The notes: generated by a model from the letters alone, not told the origin. Positions 31,986 to 44,360 are shown, counted from the stretch's first letter. The stretch is 64,000 nucleotides of DNA from Shewanella donghaensis (GCF_007567505.1 NZ_CP041783.1:372001-436000), one strand, 5' to 3'. Translations and numbers: made by a program.

Positions 31986-33107
31986 TTACCCTCTAATTAA
32001 ACAATCAATGATGCCGCCACCAAGGCAGACATCACCATCATAAAATACCGCAGATTGACCTGGTGTAACAGCAGCAACAGGTTCATCAAATATGACCCGT
32101 AAATTCGTTTCATCGTCATAGGTTACAGTACAAGCAACATCTTGCTGGCGGTAACGTGTTTTGACAGTAATTTTTGCTGGCGCTGTAGGCCCTTTAAGGT
32201 CGACCCAATGTAACTGATTCACTGTCATACCAACTGACATTAAACGTGGATGATTACCACCTTGAGCAACGACTAATACATTACGGGTTAAATCTTTATC
32301 TACCACATACCAAGGGTCATCATTGCTGTTTTTCAAACCACCAATGCCAAGACCTTTGCGTTGTCCTAATGTGTGATACATCAAACCTTGGTGGGTGCCA
32401 ATGACTTCACCTTCATCAGCGGTTTCAATATCACCTGGCTGAGCGGGAAGGTAGGTACCTAAAAAGTCTGTGAATTTTCTTTCACCGATGAAACAAATAC
32501 CGGTACTGTCTTTCTTATCGTGAGTAATCAAGCCCATTTCTTTAGCGATATCACGAACCTGGTACTTTTCTAGTTCACCGACTGGGAATAAGCTTTTAGC
32601 AACTTGAGCACCGCTAAGGGTATAGAGGAAATAACTTTGATCTTTATTGCCATCAACACCACGTAACATTTGTGTACTACCGTCTGCATTGTCATGACGG
32701 CGAACATAGTGGCCCATTGCAATATAATCAGCATCGAGAATTTCGTCAGCGAATTCTAAAAATGCTTTAAATTTGATTTCTTTATTACACATGATGTCAG
32801 GGTTTGGGGTGCGACCTGCTTTATATTCGGCTAAGAAAAACTCGAATACATTGTCCCAATACTCAGCTGCAAAATTCACCGTGTGAAGTTTGATACCTAA
32901 TTTATCACAAACAGATTGTGCATCTTTTAGGTCTTCGGAAGCTGCACAATACTCATCAGTATCGTCTTCTTCCCAGTTCTTCATGAATAATCCTTCAACC
33001 TCATATCCCTGCTGCATAAGCAAATACGCAGATACTGAAGAATCTACACCGCCGGACATACCTACGATGACTTTTTTACCATTTGAATTGGGAGTACTTA
33101 ATGTCAT
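31986..33107 (-). CDS. mnmA: tRNA-specific 2-thiouridylase
   Basis: Adds sulfur to the wobble uridine of tRNA-Lys, -Glu and -Gln, using ATP and a sulfur relay. The PP-loop GMSGGVDSS is at residues 26-34; the catalytic cysteines are Cys107 (PDIMCNKE) and Cys205 ([11 protein letters not shown]). Full length at 373 residues. Its stop is three bases from hflD, so the genes are coupled. Confidence 0.97.
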   Translation of the reverse strand: MTLSTPNSNGKKVIVGMSGGVDSSVSAYLLMQQGYEVEGLFMKNWEEDDTDEYCAASEDLKDAQSVCDKLGIKLHTVNFAAEYWDNVFEFFLAEYKAGRTPNPDIMCNKEIKFKAFLEFADEILDADYIAMGHYVRRHDNADGSTQMLRGVDGNKDQSYFLYTLSGAQVAKSLFPVGELEKYQVRDIAKEMGLITHDKKDSTGICFIGERKFTDFLGTYLPAQPGDIETADEGEVIGTHQGLMYHTLGQRKGLGIGGLKNSNDDPWYVVDKDLTRNVLVVAQGGNHPRLMSVGMTVNQLHWVDLKGPTAPAKITVKTRYRQQDVACTVTYDDETNLRVIFDEPVAAVTPGQSAVFYDGDVCLGGGIIDCLIRG

Positions 33108-33226
33108 AAAACCTAGAAACCATGAATGTTTAGATACAAGAGATCATAATGTGGTCGCTTTAATCGCATTTCAAGTGCGATACAAAAACAACCCTAAATT
33201 CTCTAAAATGTGCGGCGCATATTCTA

Positions 33227-33706
33227 TCATGCATTATTGTTGGCGGCTATCATCTGCAAGTTGCTATCAATCACTGATAATGGGCTGTGAGGTTTATGTA
33301 AATAGTCCTCGATTGATTTGATGACCAAAGGGCTACGTAACTGGTGCCTACGAGCTTTTATTTCAGCAAAAGTAAACCAGTGGCACGCACTTATATCTTT
33401 ATCTAACGGGATACATTCCACCCATTGTTCTACTTCAGCTGTGAACGTAAACCGCATGAAAGCTAACTCTTCAGAGGCACTAAATTGGTAGATACTGACC
33501 AGTGCAGTTATATCGACATTCAAGCCCGTCTCTTCTTTCACTTCACGCAAGCAGGCATCAATGATGCTTTCATTGGCCTCTAAATGACCAGCTGGTTGAT
33601 TAAAGCGTATGTCGCCATCAATAATTTCTTCTACCAATAAAAACCTGTCATCACAATGAACAACGCAAGCAACTGTAGTATTGGGTTTGTAACGTTGTTT
33701 AGTCAT
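33227..33706 (-). CDS. nudJ: Nudix phosphatase NudJ
   Basis: Nudix hydrolase with the box spanning about residues 40-65 (GHLEANES... REVKEETGL). NudJ releases phosphate from HMP-pyrophosphate and nucleoside di/triphosphates. The ATG at 33706 gives MTKQRYKPNTTVACVV, the standard NudJ start, rather than a TTG one codon earlier. The family and position between rluE and mnmA are as in E. coli. Confidence 0.92.
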   Translation of the reverse strand: MTKQRYKPNTTVACVVHCDDRFLLVEEIIDGDIRFNQPAGHLEANESIIDACLREVKEETGLNVDITALVSIYQFSASEELAFMRFTFTAEVEQWVECIPLDKDISACHWFTFAEIKARRHQLRSPLVIKSIEDYLHKPHSPLSVIDSNLQMIAANNNA

Positions 33707-33771
33707 CAATGGATCCCGTTAATTTCTCGTGTGATGAAGTGTTAATCTAACGTCTTATGTAGAGCATTTAT

Positions 33772-33814
33772 AGATAGCCACTTATAGAAAGTCACTTACT
33801 AGAGAGTCACTTAT
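33772..33814. repeat. Three imperfect 14-bp tandem repeats upstream of nudJ
   Basis: AGATAGCCACTTAT, AGAAAGTCACTTACT and AGAGAGTCACTTAT lie end to end in the rluE-nudJ gap, close to the rluE stop codon at 33847. Confidence 0.85.
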
Positions 33815-33846
33815 ATTTGAAACCGTTGGCTAACGGTGCGCAAACC

Positions 33847-34500
33847 TTAGTTTTCAGGGATCTGTATTTTGTACTCACCAGAGTTAATGTTATCTAAACT
33901 CCATTGACCTATTTTATAGCGAATTAATCTTAGGGTGGGGTGGCCAATGTGGGCTGTCATTCGTCTAACTTGGCGATTACGCCCTTCACAAATTTGGATT
34001 TCTAGCCATGTGGTCGGAATCGATTTGCGCTCACGCACGGGCGGAGTTCGATCCCAAATGGCTTGTTCATCGATTATTTTAACTTGTGCAGGGAGTGTCA
34101 TTCCATCTTTTAATTCAACACCTTGGCAAAGGGCTTTTATTGAGTCAGCATTCGGTACACCCTCAACTTGCGCCCAATAGGTTTTGAAGGTTTTTTTCTT
34201 GGGTTGTGTTAATTTTGCTTGCAGCTTACCGTCATTAGTCAATAACAATAACCCTTCACTATCTCTGTCTAATCTGCCTGCGGCATATACATCTTTCACT
34301 GGTATAAAATCTTTTAATGTTTGTCGTCCAGATTCATCAGTAAATTGACATAGCACATCAAATGGTTTGTTAAACAACACTATGATGGGATCCGTTACTG
34401 GTTTGGAAACCGCACGTTTATAAGGCTTCTGGCCTGAACGTGGCAATGATGTGGACGCTGATTTACTATTGAAACGTTTTGTTTTGTCATTGGCTGACAT
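33847..34500 (-). CDS. rluE: 23S rRNA pseudouridine synthase RluE
   Basis: RsuA-family enzyme that makes pseudouridine 2457 of 23S rRNA. The catalytic Asp78 is in [13 protein letters not shown]. It lacks the N-terminal S4 domain of RsuA/RluB and instead has a basic, disordered N-terminus (about 1-35), typical of RluE. Divergent from icd, as in E. coli. Confidence 0.93.
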   Translation of the reverse strand: MSANDKTKRFNSKSASTSLPRSGQKPYKRAVSKPVTDPIIVLFNKPFDVLCQFTDESGRQTLKDFIPVKDVYAAGRLDRDSEGLLLLTNDGKLQAKLTQPKKKTFKTYWAQVEGVPNADSIKALCQGVELKDGMTLPAQVKIIDEQAIWDRTPPVRERKSIPTTWLEIQICEGRNRQVRRMTAHIGHPTLRLIRYKIGQWSLDNINSGEYKIQIPEN

Positions 34501-34743
34501 ACGTACGCCTTTAATGGTGAAATTGATTCATTTTGTATAGTTTACTCGGCATTAGGCCTAAGTGGAATTTGAATCTTGCAGATAATGGTCTATGATGTTT
34601 GCCTTAAAAATGTGATCTGTGCCCGTTTTTTTTGACTAGCAGTCAGCATTTATTTTTCAGATTTCATATGGATTTGTGCCGAGTAAAATGTACCTCAGCA
34701 AAAGATTGAGGATGTTTTAGGTAGATACTTATTACAATAATAA

Positions 34744-37008
<2,265 letters not shown>

Positions 37009-37072
37009 TTCATTATTGTTTGGTTAACGAAATAGAGCACTTTTAAGTCTTTTATAAAAAGTGTTTTAATAG

Positions 37073-37103
37073 AAAAGCAGAGATGATATCTCTGCTTTTT
37101 TTA
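37073..37103 (+). terminator. Terminator after icd
   Basis: AAAGCAGAGAT / ATCTCTGCTTT stem with a short loop and a T-run. Confidence 0.88.
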
Positions 37104-37389
37104 TGCTTGCTAAATTAACAAGCCTCAAGACATTGAGTTTCAGATGATAGAGTTGAGCGGTAATCGCTAAGGTTTGTATGAATATTAAGCATACGAATTT
37201 TTATTTACCGATAAATTAAAATATAAATTAGCAAAGATTAAACTTTTAACTATTTTGTTTTATAGTTCATTTAAGATATAAACAGTGATAGAACCGAAGC
37301 AGGTATAATGATTGTTCAATTGAGGTTTGTTGTTAGATAGACATAATTGAACCTGACTATTTTAAGTTATATAGCGAAGATTTTTAACA

Positions 37390-37425
37390 ATAAAAAAAGG
37401 CAGAGACTTTGTCTCTACCTTTTTG
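37390..37425 (-). terminator. Terminator after cspD
   Basis: On the minus strand, AAAAAGGTAGAGAC / GTCTCTGCCTTTTTTT stem (one mismatch) with a 3-base loop and a long T-run. Confidence 0.85.
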
Positions 37426-37445
37426 ATTTGTTTCACCGACTGAGT

Positions 37446-37652
37446 TTACTTCGTTGGTGAAATGGCTGAAGCATGCATCCCTTTAGGGCCTTGCTCAGTT
37501 TGAAAATCTACTGGTTGGCCCGCTTTTAGCGTTCTGTAGCCTTCCATTTCGATTGTTGAATAATGCGCAAATACATCTTCGCCACCCTGATCTGGGCAAA
37601 TAAACCCGAATCCTTTGGCGTTGTTGAACCATTTAACAGTTCCGCTTGCCAT
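37446..37652 (-). CDS. cspD: Cold-shock domain protein CspD
   Basis: 68-residue OB-fold cold-shock protein with the RNA-binding motifs KGFGFI (RNP1) and VFAHYSTI (RNP2). In E. coli, CspD inhibits DNA replication and is induced in stationary phase rather than by cold. The EMEGYRTLKAGQ segment and the position divergent from clpS support CspD over CspA-type paralogues. Confidence 0.93.
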   Translation of the reverse strand: MASGTVKWFNNAKGFGFICPDQGGEDVFAHYSTIEMEGYRTLKAGQPVDFQTEQGPKGMHASAISPTK

Positions 37653-37846
37653 ACTTCCACTTCCTTCTGTTGTTTACTTACCAGTAAGATAGTAAAACTT
37701 ATTTAACAGCGGTCTAAGTTTGCCGCCTCCGAACAGAATGAAATTTGTACGAAAAGATGTCAAGTAAAAATTAACAAAATGACAACATTTAATTAATTTA
37801 TTAATATCAATTGGTCTTGTACCAAACTAGAGGCTAGTATTAACAC

Positions 37847-38155
37847 ATGGGTAGATTAGGCAGCGTAGAGCACACAGAAGAACGTGTTGAATCGGAGCTA
37901 CAACCACCTTCAATGTATAAAGTCGTGTTAAATAACGATGATTACACTCCGATGGACTTTGTGATAGAAGTGTTACAACGCTTTTTTAATAAGGATGAAC
38001 CACAAGCCACTGACATCATGATGGCTATCCATCACCAAGGTAAGGGAATCTGCGGTGTTTTTTCATTTGGAATAGCGGAAACCAAAGTTTTACAAGTAAA
38101 TCAGTTTGCAAGAGAAAACCAACATCCGTTACTGTGTACATTAGAAGCCGCGTAG
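37847..38155 (+). CDS. clpS: ClpS, adaptor for ClpA N-degron substrates
   Basis: 102-residue adaptor that delivers proteins with bulky hydrophobic N-termini to ClpAP. The binding-pocket segment [12 protein letters not shown] is near residues 28-40, and an N-terminal disordered tail (about 1-25) needed for delivery is present. clpA follows 57 bp later. The bpt and aat genes that create such N-termini lie 3 kb downstream. Confidence 0.96.
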   Translation: MGRLGSVEHTEERVESELQPPSMYKVVLNNDDYTPMDFVIEVLQRFFNKDEPQATDIMMAIHHQGKGICGVFSFGIAETKVLQVNQFARENQHPLLCTLEAA

Positions 38156-38212
38156 TGAATTCATTTTTCGCAACCGGCAACTCTGCAGTTTTTGAGTATT
38201 TTAGGGGGTGCT

Positions 38213-40471
38213 ATGCTAAACAAAGATCTTGAAGTCACCTTGAACCTAGCTTTTCAACAAGCTAGAGATTCACGTCATGAATATATGACCGTAGAACATT
38301 TATTATTAGCATTAATCAACAATCCGTCGGCTAAAGAAGCATTGATAGCTTGTGGTGCAGATCTAACTCGTTTGCACGAGGAAGTATCAAATTTCATTCA
38401 ACAGACAACCCCATTAATCGCTGAAAATACAGAAGAACGTGAAACTCAGCCAACTCTAGGGTTTCAACGTGTACTTCAGCGAGCAGTATTTCATGTTCAA
38501 TCATCTGGCCGAAACGAAGTCACTGGTGCCAACGTTTTAGTTGCTATTTTCAGTGAACAAGAATCCCAAGCCGTTTATTTATTGCGTCGTTGTGAAATCA
38601 CTCGATTGGATGTGGTTAATTACATCTCACACGGTTTACCAAAAGATGACAGCAATGAAGAGATAAACAATCCAGAGGCAAGTGAAGAGGGTTCTGAAGC
38701 ACCTGAAGATAGAAGTTTATTATCTCAATTTGCTGCTGATCTTAATCAATTGTCTAAAGATGGTGTTATCGATCCATTGATTGGTCGTGATGATGAAGTC
38801 GAACGCGCAATTCAAACCTTATGTCGACGCCGTAAAAATAACCCATTGCTCGTTGGAGAAGCGGGTGTGGGTAAAACGGCCATTGCTGAAGGCTTAGCGT
38901 ATCGAATCGTTAACAAGCAAGTACCTGAAGTCATCAAAGATGCAACAGTGTATTCATTAGACTTAGGCTCGTTATTAGCGGGTACCAAATATCGCGGTGA
39001 CTTCGAGAAACGCTTCAAAGGTTTATTGAAAGAACTGGCAAAGAATGAACATGCCATTTTGTTCATTGATGAAATTCATACCATTATCGGCGCAGGCGCT
39101 GCTTCTGGTGGCGTGATGGATGCGTCAAACTTATTAAAACCATTGCTGTCAAACGGATCACTTCGTTGTATGGGCTCGACGACGTTCCAGGAATATCAAA
39201 GCATTTTTGAGAAAGACAGAGCATTGGCTCGCCGTTTCCAAAAGATTGATGTTAATGAACCTTCAGTTGCAGAAACCACCAAGATTTTATTGGGCTTGAA
39301 GTCTAAATACGAAGAGCATCATGGTGTTCGTTACACACAAGCTGCAATTAGTTCTGCAGCAAGTTTGTCAGCCAAACACATTAACGACAGACATCTTCCA
39401 GACAAAGCGATTGATGTGATTGACGAAGCGGGCGCGAGAATGGTGATGTTACCCGCGAGCAAACGTAAGAAAACCATCGGTCAGCCAGAAATTGAAGCGA
39501 TTATTGCAAAAATTGCAAGAATTCCTGAGAAGTCCGTATCGTCCACTGACAAAGACTTACTTAAGAATCTTGAACGTAACCTTAAGATGCTAGTGTTTGG
39601 CCAAGACAAAGCGATAGAGGGCCTTAGTTCGGCTATTCGATTGTCTCGAAGTGGATTAGGTGCAGAGAAAAGACCCGTTGGTAGTTTCTTGTTTGCAGGT
39701 CCTACTGGTGTTGGTAAAACAGAAGTCACTAACCAACTTGCTGCTTGTTTAAACATGAAGTTGATTCGGTTTGATATGTCTGAGTATATGGAAAGACATA
39801 CAGTTTCACGTCTAATTGGTTCTCCACCAGGTTATGTTGGTTATGAACAAGGCGGGTTACTGACTGATGCAGTCATTAAGAATCCACACTGTGTTGTGCT
39901 TTTAGATGAAATTGAAAAAGCGCATCCTGATGTTTATAACTTACTTCTACAGGTTATGGATCACGGTACATTAACCGACAGTAATGGTCGCAAAGCTGAT
40001 TTTAGAAATGTGACTTTAGTGATGACCACCAATGCGGGTGTCCAAGAGTCTATTCGTAGTTCTATAGGGTTTAAACAGCAAGACAGCAGTTTAAACGCTA
40101 TGACTGAAATCAATAAAGTGTTTACGCCGGAGTTTCGAAATCGTCTAGATTCGATTATTTGGTTTAATCATCTTGATTTGACCGTCATCGCGAAAGTGGT
40201 TGATAAGTTCTTAATCGAGCTACAAGCACAGTTAGACGAAAAGCGAGTCATGCTTGAAGTGACTGACGAAGCCCGTACATTACTTGCTGAGAAAGGCTAC
40301 GACAAGAACATGGGGGCTCGTCCTATGAGTCGAGTTGTCACAGAATTGATTAAGCGTCCATTGGCCGATGAAATATTGTTCGGCAAGCTTGAAGCTGGTG
40401 GTAATGCGAAGGTTGATGTGAAGGACAATGAGATTGTGATTACTTGTGAATGTGAAGAGAAAGTCTCATAA
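38213..40471 (+). CDS. clpA: ATP-dependent Clp protease ATP-binding subunit ClpA
   Basis: Hexameric AAA+ unfoldase that feeds substrates to ClpP. An N-terminal ClpS-binding double repeat (about 1-145) is followed by two ATPase modules with Walker A GEAGVGKT (near 215) and GPTGVGKT (near 497). The IGF tripeptide in RSSIGFKQQ is the ClpP-docking loop. The ATG at 38213 (TTAGGGGGTGCT before it) gives MLNKDLEVTLN, matching E. coli; an upstream TTG would lie before the ribosome site. Confidence 0.97.
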   Translation: MLNKDLEVTLNLAFQQARDSRHEYMTVEHLLLALINNPSAKEALIACGADLTRLHEEVSNFIQQTTPLIAENTEERETQPTLGFQRVLQRAVFHVQSSGRNEVTGANVLVAIFSEQESQAVYLLRRCEITRLDVVNYISHGLPKDDSNEEINNPEASEEGSEAPEDRSLLSQFAADLNQLSKDGVIDPLIGRDDEVERAIQTLCRRRKNNPLLVGEAGVGKTAIAEGLAYRIVNKQVPEVIKDATVYSLDLGSLLAGTKYRGDFEKRFKGLLKELAKNEHAILFIDEIHTIIGAGAASGGVMDASNLLKPLLSNGSLRCMGSTTFQEYQSIFEKDRALARRFQKIDVNEPSVAETTKILLGLKSKYEEHHGVRYTQAAISSAASLSAKHINDRHLPDKAIDVIDEAGARMVMLPASKRKKTIGQPEIEAIIAKIARIPEKSVSSTDKDLLKNLERNLKMLVFGQDKAIEGLSSAIRLSRSGLGAEKRPVGSFLFAGPTGVGKTEVTNQLAACLNMKLIRFDMSEYMERHTVSRLIGSPPGYVGYEQGGLLTDAVIKNPHCVVLLDEIEKAHPDVYNLLLQVMDHGTLTDSNGRKADFRNVTLVMTTNAGVQESIRSSIGFKQQDSSLNAMTEINKVFTPEFRNRLDSIIWFNHLDLTVIAKVVDKFLIELQAQLDEKRVMLEVTDEARTLLAEKGYDKNMGARPMSRVVTELIKRPLADEILFGKLEAGGNAKVDVKDNEIVITCECEEKVS

Positions 40472-40498
40472 AATCTTCTAAATAATATGTCACAAATA

Positions 40499-40536
40499 GA
40501 AATGGCTATCTGTATTCAGATAGCCATTTTTTTTCG
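40499..40536 (+). terminator. Terminator after clpA
   Basis: AAATGGCTATCTG / CAGATAGCCATTT perfect stem, TATT loop, T8 run. Confidence 0.92.
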
Positions 40537-40597
40537 TTAACCGCTAACTACTATTACTTAAGAAAAATGAGCAATATTCGCTATGATCGTTAGCCAA

Positions 40598-40627
40598 TAA
40601 AAAACCCGACATCAAAGCCGGGTTTTT
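40598..40627 (-). terminator. Terminator after infA
   Basis: AAAAACCCG / CGGGTTTTT stem; read on the minus strand it ends infA with a T-run. Confidence 0.85.
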
Positions 40628-40643
40628 AATAGATGAGGCAGGA

Positions 40644-40883
<240 letters not shown>

Positions 40884-40947
40884 TCAAATATAAAAAAAAT
40901 TCGCCGTATCATGCCGTAAAATGGGCTTGCTGTAAAGGAATGAAACA

Positions 40948-41661
40948 CTAAAGCATAGGTTCTTTTACAATATGTTGCCAACCTTCAGCGGTTAGGATTT
41001 GATAAGGACGATATAAACGCTTGTAATTCATTTTTCGATTCTCATCAATTTGATAGCCTAAATAAAGAAATTGCTTATCTAATTGCTGAGCCAGTTGGCA
41101 TTGTAACAGAATCATGTATGCCCCTAATGAACGTTTTGCATAGTCAGGATCAAAGTAACTGTATATGGCAGAAAGAGAGTTGTTCATCAAGTCAGTGACA
41201 GCCACACCAACAAGTTTTTTTTGGTCATACACTTCAATATAAGTTTTCGGTAACCAACTGCACATCAGGAAATCATTAAATTGGATTTCGTTAGGCGGAT
41301 ACATTGGACCATCTGAATGTCGCCCTGTAATGTATTTATCATAAAGCTGATAATGCTCAGCGGTGGTTTCGTGAGTCACTTTCCAGGTTAAGTCTTGGTT
41401 ATTTTTTAAGGTTCTTTTTTGTCTCTTAGAAATAATAAATTCTGGCACTATCACTCGAATCGATTGGCAAGCTTGGCAACTTGGACATTTAGGCTTGTAA
41501 ATAGAGTTACCGTTGCGTCTAAATCCCATGCCAAGTAATTGCTCAAACAAATTAGCATCAAGCTGAGACTCTTGGATTATTAATAATTGCTCAGTTAGCC
41601 CTTCAATGTAACTGCAATCGAAAGGGTGACTAATTCCTACACTGATACTTCTAGAACTCAA
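40948..41661 (-). CDS. bpt: Aspartate/glutamate leucyltransferase (Bpt)
   Basis: Transfers leucine from Leu-tRNA to proteins with N-terminal Asp or Glu, making them ClpS substrates. The N-terminal cysteine cluster (CPSCQACQSIRV, about residues 60-71) and the C-terminal GNAT-like domain (DPDYAKRSLGAYMILLQ) match the Bpt/ATE1-like group. Starts inside the 3' end of aat (11-bp overlap), so both transferases are coupled. Confidence 0.93.
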   Translation of the reverse strand: MSSRSISVGISHPFDCSYIEGLTEQLLIIQESQLDANLFEQLLGMGFRRNGNSIYKPKCPSCQACQSIRVIVPEFIISKRQKRTLKNNQDLTWKVTHETTAEHYQLYDKYITGRHSDGPMYPPNEIQFNDFLMCSWLPKTYIEVYDQKKLVGVAVTDLMNNSLSAIYSYFDPDYAKRSLGAYMILLQCQLAQQLDKQFLYLGYQIDENRKMNYKRLYRPYQILTAEGWQHIVKEPML

Positions 41662-42358
41662 AACGAACCTCTTGTGTTAACCAAGTTTTATCATCAATGG
41701 CTTGATTACGTAATTGTTTTAGTTGCGATAAAAAATCGTATCTCGGTAGTTCAATCGCACCGAGGTTTTCAAGGTGGGGATTCATGATCTGAGCATCTAT
41801 TAACTTGAATTCATGTTTGACTAAATGTTGATTCAACACTGCGAAAGCCACTTTTGAGGCGTTGGTTTTTGTATGGAACATTGATTCACCACAAAATACA
41901 CTGCCTACCGCGATACCATATAAACCGCCGACGAGTTCATCCTTGTCCCAAACTTCAATTGAATGTGCTTTTCCTAATTGATGCAGCTGAATATAAGCTT
42001 GCTGAATATCACTGGAAATCCAAGTGCCTTGTTGGGTTTTTCTCGGGGCAGAGCATGCGAGGATGACATCAGTGAAAGCCTGATTGATGGTAAAGCGCCA
42101 TGAACATTTTTTCATGAACTTGTGCGTACTCTTACTGAGCGCATAAGTTTTAGGTGTAAATGTTGCTCTAGGATCCGGTGACCACCATAAAATGGGGTCA
42201 TCTTCGTTAAACCAAGGGAATATTCCTTGATAGTAAGCTTCTACCAAGCGCTGCGGCGTCAAGTCACCACCAACAGCAAGCAACCCATTAGGATCTGTTA
42301 ATGCTTGCTTAGGATCGGGGAAGTGAGGCAAATGATTTAAATAAGACAGTGAGTTCAC
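41651..42358 (-). CDS. aat: Leucyl/phenylalanyl-tRNA-protein transferase
   Basis: Adds Leu or Phe from tRNA to proteins with N-terminal Arg or Lys. PNGLLAVGGDL, GIFPWF, DPILWWSPDPRA and FCGESMFHTKTNASK are the family signatures. The GTG at 42358 (VNSLSYLNH) is preferred by comparison with typical Shewanella Aat starts, giving 235 residues. An in-frame ATG at 42391 gives 246; neither has a clear ribosome site. The 3' end overlaps bpt by 11 bp. Confidence 0.9.
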   Translation of the reverse strand: MNSLSYLNHLPHFPDPKQALTDPNGLLAVGGDLTPQRLVEAYYQGIFPWFNEDDPILWWSPDPRATFTPKTYALSKSTHKFMKKCSWRFTINQAFTDVILACSAPRKTQQGTWISSDIQQAYIQLHQLGKAHSIEVWDKDELVGGLYGIAVGSVFCGESMFHTKTNASKVAFAVLNQHLVKHEFKLIDAQIMNPHLENLGAIELPRYDFLSQLKQLRNQAIDDKTWLTQEVRFEF

Positions 42359-42411
42359 AATTAAGTATATTATTGAATAGACCTTATGCATACGTTAGCG
42401 GAATTTTGTCT

Positions 42412-42900
42412 ATGTTGAAACTCACAAACTATCCTCAAGCACTTTTAAGTGCGATTTTATTACTCTTTATGTCAGTATCTCCTTCTGCGAGTGCTGCATA
42501 TGAAAGAAATCAAGCTGTCCCCGTTGAAAAAGTCATCTATGGGCAAGTGGAATCGATTAAGCATGTTACTCAAACTCAGTTAGTTGAAGACCGAAATGTA
42601 GGTTGGAAAACCTTTGGTGGAGCATTAGTTGGTGGGGTAATAGGTCATCAATTTGGCGGCGGTTCCGGTCAAGATGTTGCAACTGTTTTAGGTGCACTAT
42701 TAGGTGGCGCAGCGGCTAATCAATACGGTAATTCTACAAGAACACTAGAATACAAAATCATTGAGATGATGATTAATCTTGATGATGGTAATCAAGTTAT
42801 GGTTATTCAAGATGAGGATCCTGGAATGCCATTTATTGCAGGAGACGAAGTAAGAGTGGTTTATCTTAAAGGTTATGTTCGAGTCGACATTGCTATGTAG
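42412..42900 (+). CDS. Exported glycine-zipper (SlyB-like) protein
   Basis: Signal peptide (about residues 1-29, cleavage after SASA, no lipobox cysteine), then a conserved exported region and a glycine-zipper hairpin (FGGALVGGVIGHQFGGG... VLGALLGGAAA, about 66-100) that resembles the 2TM glycine-zipper domain of SlyB. The C-terminal part is a small beta domain. The ATG at 42412 is the first with a good signal peptide; an upstream GTG frame would overlap aat. Probably in the outer membrane or periplasm; function unknown. Confidence 0.8.
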   Translation: MLKLTNYPQALLSAILLLFMSVSPSASAAYERNQAVPVEKVIYGQVESIKHVTQTQLVEDRNVGWKTFGGALVGGVIGHQFGGGSGQDVATVLGALLGGAAANQYGNSTRTLEYKIIEMMINLDDGNQVMVIQDEDPGMPFIAGDEVRVVYLKGYVRVDIAM

Positions 42901-42970
42901 TCATTTAATAAACTAGATCAGTTTATTATCAAGGTTGATATAGAAATATGCCATTTCGAAAGTGAGAAAC

Positions 42971-42998
42971 AAAAAAGGAGCCCATGGCTCCTTTTTAG
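42971..42998. terminator. Terminator between glycine-zipper and basic protein genes
   Basis: AAAAAGGAGCC / GGCTCCTTTTT stem with a CAT loop, usable from both strands. Confidence 0.88.
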
Positions 42999-43015
42999 TT
43001 TCAAGCTGATAAAAA

Positions 43016-43396
43016 TTAGAATCCGCGAGGTAAAGTGCTTTTACCTGCATTTGCTAATTTTTCACGCCATAATTCTTTCGGTGTTTTACCACCCGATTTA
43101 GACGCTACAGAAACTTTAGCTTTTGCCACTGATTTTTTAGTGACTTCTTTCTTTGCAACTGCTTTTTTAGCTATAGATTTAACCGCAGGTTTTTCAGCTG
43201 CAGGTTCAACTTTAGAGGCAGTTTTACCTTGGGTTAATTCAAGGTGCATTTGTTCAAGATCGCTAAAGCGTAAAGACTTGCCGCCATCAATTTTGTACCA
43301 GCTGCCTTTTTGCACTATTTCTACAGTTTGTGAAGTTTGCTTTTCAAGCGCAGCTTTAAGTTCTGCGATAAGCGCGTCTTTAGTCAAGTTTGACAT
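43016..43396 (-). CDS. Small basic protein with lysine/alanine-rich linker
   Basis: 126 residues. An N-terminal domain (about 1-58) with KGSWYKIDGGKSLRFSDLE is folded-looking and acidic to neutral. It is followed by a low-complexity stretch (about 60-105) of AKKAVAKKEVTKKSVAKAK type resembling histone H1-like bacterial tails, and a conserved-looking end KTPKELWREKLANAGKSTLP. I do not recognise the family. The basic tail suggests nucleic-acid binding, but this is inference. Confidence 0.75.
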   Translation of the reverse strand: MSNLTKDALIAELKAALEKQTSQTVEIVQKGSWYKIDGGKSLRFSDLEQMHLELTQGKTASKVEPAAEKPAVKSIAKKAVAKKEVTKKSVAKAKVSVASKSGGKTPKELWREKLANAGKSTLPRGF

Positions 43397-43592
43397 ATTG
43401 AGACCTATTTTTCTTTTATGAATAGTTTATATAATGTTTTCAACATCCCTTAGGCTAATTTTAGTGGTTAAAGTACCTAAAAGTCCAATTTATGTAAAAA
43501 TAGCTTAGCAAATAGTCAATCTTAACAAGGGTTTTTCAATAAGTATTGGACTGCGTTACACTGTTACTATTAATAATTTTAAGGTTAGTTTT

Positions 43593-44360
43593 ATGCCATT
43601 AACGTCTGTATCTCGCCAACAACTTTCCAAATATCTGAATGATTTTCTTAATGTTAATCAATTTAAGGATTATGCGCCCAATGGCTTACAAGTGGAGGGT
43701 ACTGATAGCATCAAAACAATTGTTACAGGCGTTACAGCCTGCCAAGACTTAATTGACCAAGCTGCAGCCTTAAACGCAGATGCTATTTTAGTTCATCATG
43801 GCTTCTTTTGGAAAAATGAACCCGAAGTGCTTACAGGAATGAAATACAAACGTATAAAGTCATTAATGACCCACGATATGAACTTATTCGGCTATCATTT
43901 ACCTTTAGACGCGCACCAAACTCTTGGGAATAATGCTGAATTAGCTAAAGAATTAGGCATTGTCGATGTTGAAGTGAGTGCGGATATTCCGCAAAACTTA
44001 TTGTGGCAAGGTAAGTTTCCTCAGCCTTTAACTGTTGAGCAAGTTACAGCGTTATTGGCAGATAAACTGAATCGTATTCCGCTACATATTGGGCAAAAAA
44101 ATGACGTTATTTCTTCATTAGCATGGTGTACTGGTGGGGCGCAGGATTATATTGATCATGCTGCAACATTGGGTGTTGATGCTTTTATCAGTGGTGAAGT
44201 ATCTGAAAGAACCTTTCATTGCGCAATGGAACAAAATATTCATTATTTTGCTGCGGGTCACCATGCAACTGAACAGTTTGGTATTAAAGCATTAGGTGAG
44301 CATTTAGCAAAAGAGTTTGGTTTGCAGCATCACTTTATTGATATTGTAAATCCTGTTTAA
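43593..44360 (+). CDS. Nif3-like dinuclear metal centre protein (YbgI type)
   Basis: 255-residue Nif3/DUF34 protein. Metal ligands are visible in ILVHHGFFWKNE (about 68-79), and GYHLPLDAH near 108 and FAAGHHATEQFG near 216-227 complete the pattern. The family has been linked to GTP cyclohydrolase-like chemistry and metal handling, but the true role is unsettled. Its last 68 codons are repeated twice directly downstream as decayed copies. Confidence 0.92.
   Translation: MPLTSVSRQQLSKYLNDFLNVNQFKDYAPNGLQVEGTDSIKTIVTGVTACQDLIDQAAALNADAILVHHGFFWKNEPEVLTGMKYKRIKSLMTHDMNLFGYHLPLDAHQTLGNNAELAKELGIVDVEVSADIPQNLLWQGKFPQPLTVEQVTALLADKLNRIPLHIGQKNDVISSLAWCTGGAQDYIDHAATLGVDAFISGEVSERTFHCAMEQNIHYFAAGHHATEQFGIKALGEHLAKEFGLQHHFIDIVNPV

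Larger units (their letters stand above)
37009..37445. other. icd-cspD intergenic region
   Basis: 437 bp between convergent icd and cspD. It holds the two terminators listed separately; the 290 bp between them is AT-rich and shows no credible gene or structure. Confidence 0.6.

Noticed and set aside
40472..40643. tRNA-Ser (serW) gene expected between clpA and infA as in E. coli
   Set aside because: The gap contains only two terminators; no cloverleaf or CCA end is visible.
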